DNA of 57,710 nt, taken from NCBI GenBank assembly GCA_014381785.1, contig JACNKZ010000043.1, positions 1 to 57,710 on the forward strand, written 5' to 3'. A program made the position numbers and the translations under genes. The DNA is from Kiritimatiellota bacterium (lineage in GTDB: Bacteria; Verrucomicrobiota; Kiritimatiellia; Kiritimatiellales; Tichowtungiaceae). Below the pieces are notes generated by a model. That model was given only the letters and a program-made list of their open reading frames with translations, was not told where the DNA came from and did no database searches. Below are positions 51,205 to 57,710 of this stretch, piece by piece (the stretch's first letter is position 1; each line of letters begins with the position of its first letter).

Positions 51205-52308
51205 ATGAAAAAAGCGATGATCGCACTCGAAGACGGCACCTGTTTTGAAGGCCGGGCATTTGCCGGAAACGGCGAATTTTACGGTGAACTGGTGTTTAAC
51301 ACATCGATGACCGGCTATCAGGAGATTCTCACGGACCCCTCCTATAACGGTCAGATCGTCACCATGACCTATCCTCTTATAGGAAACTACGGGGTGAATC
51401 CCGAAGATGTGGAGTCGCGCGCGGTCTTCGCCAAAGGGTTGGTCATCGGCGAGTGCAGCCGGATCGCCAGCAACTGGCGCTCCACCATGACGCTGCCCGA
51501 CTACCTCGAACAGGCCGGCATTGTCGGCGTCGATCAGGTCGACACCCGCGCCATCACCCTGCACATCCGCGACAAGGGCGCGATGAAGTGCATCATCTCC
51601 ACCGAGGACTTCGATAAAGAAAGCCTTGTCGCCAAGGCCAAAGCCTCCGAAGGCCTCGTCGGGCGCGACCTCTCCACCGAAGTCAGCATCACCGAAGCCT
51701 ACACCCATCCCGAAGGCGGCAAAGCCGACGCTACATTCCGCGTCGCCGTGCTCGACTGCGGAATCAAGCTCAACCAATTGCGTATTTTCGACGAGCTCGG
51801 CTGCGAATGCCGCGTCTTCCCCAACGGTGCCACCGCCGACGAGATTTTAGCCTGCAAACCGGACGGATTGTTCATCTCGAACGGCCCCGGCGACCCGGCT
51901 GGCGTTCCGCACATCGTGAAAACGGTTATGGCGCTGGTTGAAGCGCGCCTGCCAACATTTGGAATCTGCTTCGGCCATCAAATGCTCGGCCTCGCCCTCG
52001 GCGGAACCACCTACAAGCTCAAGTTCGGTCACCGCGGCGGCAACCAGCCGATTCAGGACCTGCGCACCAGAAAGGTGGAAATCGCCTCGCACAACCACGG
52101 CTTCTGCATCGACGCCGACTCCATCGACCCGGACGTCGCAGAAATAAGCCACATCAATCTCAACGACAACACCGTCGCCGGACTCCGGCACAAAACGCTG
52201 CCGCTCTTCTGCGTGCAGTATCACCCCGAAGCCTGCCCCGGCCCACACGACCCCTTCTACCTCTTTGAAGAATTCATGGAGCTGATGGAAAAGGAAAAAC
52301 GCTCATGA
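51205..52308 (+). CDS. carA: Carbamoyl-phosphate synthase, small (glutaminase) subunit
   Basis: CarA releases ammonia from glutamine for CarB. The 367-residue protein has the N-terminal CPSase domain (FNTSMTGYQEILTDPSYNGQ) and a class I amidotransferase with FISNGPGDP, the nucleophile cysteine in FGICFGHQ, and the His-Glu pair in VQYHPEACPG. I start at the ATG 51205; a TTG at 51190 is less likely. A degenerate palindrome (ccaacatttggaa, about 51953-51965) overlaps the active-site codons. It overlaps guaA by ATGA. Confidence 0.96.
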   Translation: MKKAMIALEDGTCFEGRAFAGNGEFYGELVFNTSMTGYQEILTDPSYNGQIVTMTYPLIGNYGVNPEDVESRAVFAKGLVIGECSRIASNWRSTMTLPDYLEQAGIVGVDQVDTRAITLHIRDKGAMKCIISTEDFDKESLVAKAKASEGLVGRDLSTEVSITEAYTHPEGGKADATFRVAVLDCGIKLNQLRIFDELGCECRVFPNGATADEILACKPDGLFISNGPGDPAGVPHIVKTVMALVEARLPTFGICFGHQMLGLALGGTTYKLKFGHRGGNQPIQDLRTRKVEIASHNHGFCIDADSIDPDVAEISHINLNDNTVAGLRHKTLPLFCVQYHPEACPGPHDPFYLFEEFMELMEKEKRS

Positions 52309-53852
52309 AGCATACCGAATGGATCGCCATTTTAGATTACGGCTCACAGGTCACCCAGCTGATCGCCCGCCGTATCCGTGAACAAAAAGTCTACTGCGAA
52401 ATTATCCGTTTCGACACACCGGCCGAAGAAATCGCGAAACGCGCGCCGAAAGGAATCATCCTCTCCGGCGGGCCGTGCAGTGTGCCGGATGCCGACTCGC
52501 CCAAGTGCGACCCCGCCCTGTTTGACCTCGATATTCCAATCCTTGGAATCTGCTACGGCATGCAGCTCACCGCCCACACCCTCGGCGGCAAAGTGCACCC
52601 CGGCCTCAAGCGCGAGTACGGCAAAGCGATGATGAAGATCACCGGCGAGAGCCCGCTTTTCCAAGGCTTGGAACCCGACCTGCAGGTCTGGATGAGCCAT
52701 GGCGACAAGGTGGAAGAAATGCCCGAAGGCTTTGAAGCCGTCGCCGAATCCGACAACTGTCCCTACGCCGCCATGCAGAACCTCGAGAAAAAGCAGTTCG
52801 GCGTGCAGTTCCACCCCGAAGTCGTCCATACCCCGCAGGGCAAAGAGATGCTCTGGAACTTTGCATTTGCTATCTGCAAGTGCGCCGGCGACTGGGAAAT
52901 GAGCAAATTTATTGAAGAAAACGTGGCCGCCATCCGCGCCAAAGTCGGCACCGACCACGTGCTGCTCGGCCTCTCCGGCGGCGTCGATTCCTCCGTAGTC
53001 GCCGCCCTGCTCCACAAAGCCATCGGCCCGCAGCTCCACTGCGTCTACGTCGACAACGGCCTCATGCGCCACCGCGAAACCAAAGAGATTGAAAAACTAT
53101 TCGGCGACGCCTTCGGCATCGACCTCACCGTCGCCCACGAAGGCGATCTCTTCCTTGAACAACTCAAAGGCATTTCCGATCCCGAGCAGAAACGTAAAAT
53201 TATCGGAGGCTTATTCATCGATGTCTTTGCAGACAAAGCGCGTACGTTTGCTGGAAAAGTAAAATACCTCGCGCAAGGTACGCTCTACCCCGACGTCATC
53301 GAATCGGTCTCTCCGATCGGTGGCCCGTCGGCCACCATCAAGAGTCACCACAACGTCGGCGGCCTGCCCGACGACCTGCAGTTCGACCTCATCGAACCGC
53401 TGCGTGAACTCTTTAAAGATGAAGTCCGCGAAGTGGGCCGCGAGCTCGGCCTGCCGAGCTACGTTGTCGACCGCCAGCCCTTCCCCGGCCCGGGACTGGC
53501 CGTCCGCATCATCGGAGACATCACGCCCGAGCGCATCGAGGTTATCCAGCAAGCCGACCTGCGCGTTCGTGAAGAAATTTTAAAAATGGAAAATCATCTG
53601 GATGTCTGGCAGTACTTCGCCGTGCTGCTGCCCATTCAGACCGTCGGCGTGATGGGCGACGACCGTACCTACGAAAACGTCGTCGCCGTGCGCGCGGTCG
53701 AAAGCCGCGACGGCATGACCGCCGACTGGTACAAACTGCCCTATGACGTGATGGACTCCATATCCAACCGCATTATCAACGAAGTCAAAGGCGTCAACCG
53801 CGTCTGCTACGACATCTCCTCCAAGCCGCCCTCCACCATTGAATGGGAGTGA
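52305..53852 (+). CDS. guaA: GMP synthase (glutamine-hydrolysing)
   Basis: GuaA converts XMP to GMP. The 515-residue protein has the amidotransferase domain (ILSGGPCSV, LGICYGMQL with the nucleophile, QFHPEVVHT), the ATP-pyrophosphatase P-loop LLGLSGGVDSSVVAALLHKA and the C-terminal dimerisation domain (MTADWYKLPYDVMDSISNRI, then VCYDISSKPPSTIEWE). It is translationally coupled to carA. Two exact palindromes lie at 52534-52548 (read as IPILG around the active site) and 52657-52674 (FQGLE). Confidence 0.97.
   Translation: MKHTEWIAILDYGSQVTQLIARRIREQKVYCEIIRFDTPAEEIAKRAPKGIILSGGPCSVPDADSPKCDPALFDLDIPILGICYGMQLTAHTLGGKVHPGLKREYGKAMMKITGESPLFQGLEPDLQVWMSHGDKVEEMPEGFEAVAESDNCPYAAMQNLEKKQFGVQFHPEVVHTPQGKEMLWNFAFAICKCAGDWEMSKFIEENVAAIRAKVGTDHVLLGLSGGVDSSVVAALLHKAIGPQLHCVYVDNGLMRHRETKEIEKLFGDAFGIDLTVAHEGDLFLEQLKGISDPEQKRKIIGGLFIDVFADKARTFAGKVKYLAQGTLYPDVIESVSPIGGPSATIKSHHNVGGLPDDLQFDLIEPLRELFKDEVREVGRELGLPSYVVDRQPFPGPGLAVRIIGDITPERIEVIQQADLRVREEILKMENHLDVWQYFAVLLPIQTVGVMGDDRTYENVVAVRAVESRDGMTADWYKLPYDVMDSISNRIINEVKGVNRVCYDISSKPPSTIEWE
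52534..52548. repeat. Dispersed palindrome, first copy inside guaA
   Basis: The sequence ttccaatccttggaa is read as IPILG directly before the nucleophile motif GICYG. Confidence 0.85.
52657..52674. repeat. Dispersed palindrome, second copy inside guaA
   Basis: The sequence ttttccaaggcttggaac is read as FQGLEP. Confidence 0.9.
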
Positions 53853-53885
53853 GAAGGAAACTTGAAATTTTAAACTGGGAATTTG

Positions 53886-53965
53886 GATCACGAATCACAC
53901 GAATTCACGCGAATAAAAAAACTCTAAACCAAAATTCGTGTTAATTAGCGAAATTCGCGATCAAC
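53886..53965. repeat. Imperfect inverted repeat of the CACGAA/GCGAAT class upstream of carB
   Basis: The segment gatcacgaatcacacgaatt with cacgcgaat is roughly complementary to aattcgtgttaattagcgaa followed by attcgcgatc. It fills the 140-base gap between guaA and carB; no attenuator or PyrR site was recognised. Confidence 0.5.
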
Positions 53966-53992
53966 ATCATTTTAGTCATTGAGGGATACAAC

Positions 53993-56900
53993 ATGCCAAA
54001 AAGAACTGACATTCATCATATATTAATCATTGGGTCCGGACCGATTGTGATCGGTCAGGCCTGTGAGTTTGACTATTCCGGAACGCAGGCGTGTAAAGCG
54101 CTGCGCGAAGAGGGATACACCGTCTCGCTGATCAACTCCAACCCGGCGACGATCATGACCGACCCGGCGACAGCGGATCATACCTACATCGAGCCGATCA
54201 CGCCCGAAGTGGTCGAAAAGATTATCATCAAAGAAAAGCCGGACGCCATCCTGCCGACCCTCGGCGGACAGACCGCGCTCAACACCGCGATGAAGCTGGT
54301 GGAAAACGGAACCCTTGAAAAATACGGCGTCGAAATGATCGGCGCCACCTACGACGCCATCATGCGCGGCGAAGAACGCGACCTGTTCAAGAAAGTCATG
54401 GCCGAAGCCGGCCTCGAAACGCTCCGCAGTTATGAAGTGCACGACCTGACTGAGGCCAGACGGGTCGCCACTGAAGATCTCGACTTCCCGATCATCGTGC
54501 GCCCGTCGTTCACCCTCGGCGGAACCGGCGGCGGGATCGCCGACAACATGGACGAGCTGATGGAAATCGCCGAAGGCGGTCTCAAAGCCAGCCTCACCAC
54601 CGAAGTCCTGCTCGAAGAATCCGTCTTCGGCTGGAAAGAATTTGAGATGGAAGTGATGCGCGACAAGGCCGATAACGCCGTCATCATCTGCGCCATCGAA
54701 AATATGGACCCGATGGGCATTCATACCGGCGACTCCATCACCGTTGCGCCCGCCCAAACCCTGACCGACCGCGAATATCAGGTCATGCGCGATGCCTCGC
54801 TCAAAATCCTGCGGGTGATCGGCGTTGAAACCGGCGGCTCCAATGTGCAGTTCTGCATCCATCCCGAGACAGGCCGCATGGCGGTGATCGAAATGAACCC
54901 GCGCGTATCGCGCTCCTCCGCGCTGGCCTCCAAAGCGACCGGCTTCCCGATCGCCAAACTCGCCGCCAAACTGGCCGTCGGCTACACGCTCGACGAACTG
55001 CCCAACGATATCACCAAAGAGACGCCCGCCTGCTTCGAACCGTCCATTGATTATATCGTCACCAAAATTCCGCGCTTCACCTTTGAAAAATTCCCGTCCG
55101 CCAACCCGAAACTCGGCGTCAGCATGAAATCGGTCGGCGAAACGATGGCGATCGGCCGCAACTTCAAGGAGTCGCTTCAGAAAGCATTCCGAAGCTTGGA
55201 AATCGGTGTCGACGGGCTCGACCTCAAAGCCGAAGCCAAACTCGACCCCGCCCTGCTCGATACCTATCTGACCACCACCTGCACCGAGCGCACCATCGCC
55301 GTCAAAGTGGCCTTCAAAAAGGGATACTCCATCGAGAAGATCGCAGAGATGACCAAGATGGACCCGTGGTTCCTCGATAACATCCTGCAGATCGTTGAAA
55401 TCGAAAAAGAGATTCTCGATGCCGAAGAGCTGGAGTTCGATCTGCTTAAATACGCCAAGAAAAACGGTTTCTCCGACGACCAGATCGCCGCGCTGCGCGG
55501 TTGCAAGGGCGACGACATCCGCGCGCTGCGCAAAAAACTGGGCATCATCCCGGTCTTCAGCCTCGTCGACACCTGCGCCGGCGAGTTCCAGGCCTCCACG
55601 CCCTACTTCTACTCCTGCTACGGCGAACTCGACGAAACCCGCCAAACGGACAAACAGAGTGTTATCGTTCTCGGCTCCGGCCCGAACCGCATCGGCCAGG
55701 GAATCGAGTTCGACTACTCCTGCGTGCACACCGTCAAGGCTCTGCGCGAAATGGGCTACGAGGCCATTATGGTCAACTCCAACCCGGAAACCGTCTCCAC
55801 CGACTACGACACCTCCGACAAACTCTACTTCGAGCCGCTCACCTTCGAAGATGTCATGAACATCTACGAAGCGGAAAAACCGATCGGCATGATCGTTCAG
55901 ATGGGCGGACAGACTCCGCTCAACCTCGCCGACCGCCTGCTCGCCGCCGGGGTTCCAATCCTTGGAACGTCGCCGAAGAACATCGCCGCCGCCGAAGACC
56001 GCGAACTGTTCCGTCAGCTGCTCGAAAAACTCAACCTGAAATCCCCGCAGTCCGCCACCGCCATGACCATGAAACAGGCGGAAGCCGCCGCCGAAAAAAT
56101 CGGCTTCCCGGTGATGATCCGCCCCTCCTTCGTGCTCGGCGGCCGCGCCATGATGGTGGCCTACGAGGAAGAAGAGCTCGAACCGTTCGTTAATGCCGCG
56201 TTCGCCGCCAGCCCGGACTTCCCCGTACTGATCGACCGCTTCCTCGAACACGCCATTGAAGTCGATGTCGACCTCATCTGCGACGGAACCGACGTCTACG
56301 TCGGCGGTGTGATGGAACATGTGGAAGAAGCGGGGATTCATTCCGGCGACAGCGCCTGTTCAATCCCGCCCTACACCCTTTCCGACGACATGATCCGACG
56401 CATCAAAGAGGCCTGCACCCAAATGGCGCTCGAGCTCGACGTGCACGGACTGATGAACACCCAGCTCGCCGTCAAAGACGACGAGTTCTACATCATCGAA
56501 GTCAACCCGCGCGCCTCACGTACGGTTCCTTACGTTTCTAAAGCCACCAACGTGCCGCTGGCCAACATCGCCACGCAGGTCGCCATGGGCAAAACGCTCA
56601 AAGAACTCGGACTGGTCGGCTTTGAACCGAAGATCGAATGGTTCGCCGTTAAAGAAGCGGTCTTCCCCTTCAACCGCTTTGCGGGTGTCGACCCGATCCT
56701 CGGCCCGGAAATGAAATCCACCGGCGAAGTGATGGGCATCGATAAAACCTTCGAACTCGCCTTCTGGAAAGCCGAGCTGGCCGCCGGTCAGGTTCTGCCG
56801 ACCGAGGGAACCGTTTTTGTCAGCACCAAAGACCGCGACAAGGATTGGATCACCGTGGTTTCTAAAGAACTGGCCGACATGGGCTTCAAACTCGTCGCCA

Positions 56901-57199
56901 CCGAAGGCACCGCCAAAGTGCTGAAAGAGGCCGGACTCGAAGCAACCGTCACGCACAAGCTGGCGGAAGACGGAACCAACGTGATCGATCTAATGAAAGC
57001 AAACGGCGTACAGCTGCTGATCAACACACCGAGCGGCCCGGTCGCCCGCGTGGACGAAATCAAAATCCGCTCCGAAGCCATTCTGCGTGGACTGCCGATC
57101 GTCACCACCCGCTCCGGCGCCGAAGCGACCGTCAAGGCGATTAAATACATCAGCGAAAACGACTGGGATGTGAAATCCATTCAGGATTATCATAAGTGA
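53993..57199 (+). CDS. carB: Carbamoyl-phosphate synthase, large subunit
   Basis: CarB makes carbamoyl phosphate for pyrimidines and arginine. The 1068-residue protein has the two homologous ATP-grasp halves (first: [57 protein letters not shown]; second: [54 protein letters not shown]) and a C-terminal allosteric domain ending in [11 protein letters not shown]. The usual carA-carB pair is split by guaA. Palindromes: an exact copy at 55953-55967 (VPILG) and a degenerate one at 55187-55201 (RSLE). Confidence 0.97.
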   Translation: MPKRTDIHHILIIGSGPIVIGQACEFDYSGTQACKALREEGYTVSLINSNPATIMTDPATADHTYIEPITPEVVEKIIIKEKPDAILPTLGGQTALNTAMKLVENGTLEKYGVEMIGATYDAIMRGEERDLFKKVMAEAGLETLRSYEVHDLTEARRVATEDLDFPIIVRPSFTLGGTGGGIADNMDELMEIAEGGLKASLTTEVLLEESVFGWKEFEMEVMRDKADNAVIICAIENMDPMGIHTGDSITVAPAQTLTDREYQVMRDASLKILRVIGVETGGSNVQFCIHPETGRMAVIEMNPRVSRSSALASKATGFPIAKLAAKLAVGYTLDELPNDITKETPACFEPSIDYIVTKIPRFTFEKFPSANPKLGVSMKSVGETMAIGRNFKESLQKAFRSLEIGVDGLDLKAEAKLDPALLDTYLTTTCTERTIAVKVAFKKGYSIEKIAEMTKMDPWFLDNILQIVEIEKEILDAEELEFDLLKYAKKNGFSDDQIAALRGCKGDDIRALRKKLGIIPVFSLVDTCAGEFQASTPYFYSCYGELDETRQTDKQSVIVLGSGPNRIGQGIEFDYSCVHTVKALREMGYEAIMVNSNPETVSTDYDTSDKLYFEPLTFEDVMNIYEAEKPIGMIVQMGGQTPLNLADRLLAAGVPILGTSPKNIAAAEDRELFRQLLEKLNLKSPQSATAMTMKQAEAAAEKIGFPVMIRPSFVLGGRAMMVAYEEEELEPFVNAAFAASPDFPVLIDRFLEHAIEVDVDLICDGTDVYVGGVMEHVEEAGIHSGDSACSIPPYTLSDDMIRRIKEACTQMALELDVHGLMNTQLAVKDDEFYIIEVNPRASRTVPYVSKATNVPLANIATQVAMGKTLKELGLVGFEPKIEWFAVKEAVFPFNRFAGVDPILGPEMKSTGEVMGIDKTFELAFWKAELAAGQVLPTEGTVFVSTKDRDKDWITVVSKELADMGFKLVATEGTAKVLKEAGLEATVTHKLAEDGTNVIDLMKANGVQLLINTPSGPVARVDEIKIRSEAILRGLPIVTTRSGAEATVKAIKYISENDWDVKSIQDYHK
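55953..55967. repeat. Dispersed palindrome inside carB
   Basis: The sequence ttccaatccttggaa is read as VPILG, the same 15-mer as the first guaA copy. Confidence 0.85.
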
Positions 57200-57206
57200 T
57201 TTTTTG

Positions 57207-57607
57207 ACCGCGAATCACGCGAATGGACGCGAATTCCAATGGTTGGAAAGTGGAACAGGCATCTTGCCTGTCTATCAAGAATCAGCTTCCAATGTCTGGA
57301 AGGGTTTTAGCCGCGCGCGAGCAACGCGACGCATAATTTCCGAAGGAAATAGTGCCAACGGCACGGTTCAAGAGCGCAAAAAACGCAAAAGTTCCGAGCA
57401 TTGGAAAATTCAGATAGGGATGGACCGCCGGGCCGTCCGAAGTTTCCAATGATTGGAAGATTTGTTTCCAAGGCTTGGAATTTATGACACCGCAGGCGTT
57501 AACGTAGATGCGACGCCCTCGTCGCATTACCGCCGAAGGCGGCATGAATTTCCAAGATTCGGAAAAAGTAGAGCCTGCGCCCCGCTTGCTGTTTCAATGG
57601 CTGGAAA
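57207..57607. repeat. Repeat field downstream of carB
   Basis: This 400-base stretch holds a GCGAAT-class repeat (57207-57232) and seven palindrome copies (57234-57248, 57287-57301, 57392-57407, 57443-57458, 57465-57480, 57549-57565, 57592-57607; three exact). It also holds an acaggc/gcctgt hairpin (57255-57271), copy C of the dispersed element (about 57305-57375), and two short hairpins at 57507-57532. The short frames across it have no family features and I call no gene. Confidence 0.8.
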
Positions 57608-57618
57608 GTCAGAATTCA

Positions 57619-57710
57619 AGGACTGACCCCTTTCCGTGAAGAGGAATCGAAGTATTGTCCGACCGGGGACATGGGTTACAAACTATCCGGGTACATGGGT
57701 GACACTTTGA
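57619..57710. mobile_element. Probable end of an insertion sequence entering from the right
   Basis: After aaggactgacccc (57619) come two imperfect direct repeats at a 24-base period: ccggggacatgggttacaaa (from 57663) and ccgggtacatgggtgacact (from 57687). Repeated ccgggNacatgggtNaca strings resemble transposase-binding sites at the ends of IS481/IS3-type elements. No transposase is visible before the window stops. Confidence 0.4.

Noticed and set aside
54023-56341. Long minus-strand reading frame (772 codons) opposite carB
   Set aside because: It mirrors the carB coding frame, has no recognisable domain and is rich in G, D, F and H, typical of the reverse of a GC-rich gene. carB is certain.
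57204-57452. 82-codon frame after carB
   Set aside because: It is made almost wholly of repeat units (palindromes and copy C) and has no family pattern.

Overview
The window (about 57.7 kb, GC-rich coding DNA, strong AGGAG-type ribosome binding sites) is chromosomal sequence from a Gram-negative bacterium: it encodes LpxD, BamA, a Skp/OmpH chaperone, lipoproteins and outer-membrane porins. A type III glutamine synthetase, a large hybrid sensor kinase, and many dispersed palindromes and other intergenic repeats recall the PVC superphylum, Kiritimatiellota most closely. That placement is an inference from gene content; no 16S gene is present.

Layout. 1-1.15 kb: a truncated, frameshifted IS110-type transposase followed by a structured non-coding stretch. 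1.15-9.4 kb: housekeeping genes (a small membrane protein, a SlyD-like FKBP, MsrB, a HAD phosphatase, LeuB, a SixA-like phosphatase, MetG, a TSUP permease, tRNA-Arg, SerC). 9.6-14.1 kb: cobalamin-dependent MetH, acylphosphatase and a divergent IspD-like protein. 14.5-16.6 kb: glutamine synthetase III. 16.8-25.9 kb: one tight minus-strand run prs-rplY-pth-rpsF-ssb-rpsR-rplI-dnaB-bamA-skp-lpxD, joining translation, replication and outer-membrane biogenesis. 26-28.1 kb: tRNA-Gln, a 58-residue membrane protein missed by length cut-offs, and an Lrp regulator with an aminotransferase.

28.2-36.2 kb is a nitrogen region. Two consecutive cassettes each carry an ammonium transporter, a P-II protein and an outer-membrane porin (amt-glnB-porin), each closed by nearly the same terminator, and ptsP (nitrogen PTS enzyme I) lies just upstream. 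Both P-II copies have Ile where the uridylylated Tyr51 normally is. With glnN nearby this looks like an ammonium capture and assimilation module whose outer-membrane step is co-encoded.

36.5-45.5 kb holds signalling genes: an 1850-residue hybrid histidine kinase (two periplasmic binding domains, six PAS domains of which three are tandem copies, a PocR-like domain, kinase core and receiver), a CheY-like regulator, a lipoprotein, and a 565-residue protein ending in a histidine-less HisKA-like helix pair. 45.5-57.2 kb holds pyrimidine/purine genes (pyrK-pyrD, carA-guaA-carB) with an ankyrin protein, a PPC-domain protein, MazG and a HAD-like protein lacking catalytic residues. The last 500 bases are a dense field of repeats running into what looks like the end of another insertion sequence.

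The most striking signal not explained by genes is a short dispersed palindrome, TTCCAA-N3-TTGGAA. I count 14 exact and about 8 degenerate copies, both between genes and inside conserved reading frames, and I saw none in the 16.8-25.9 kb essential-gene run.
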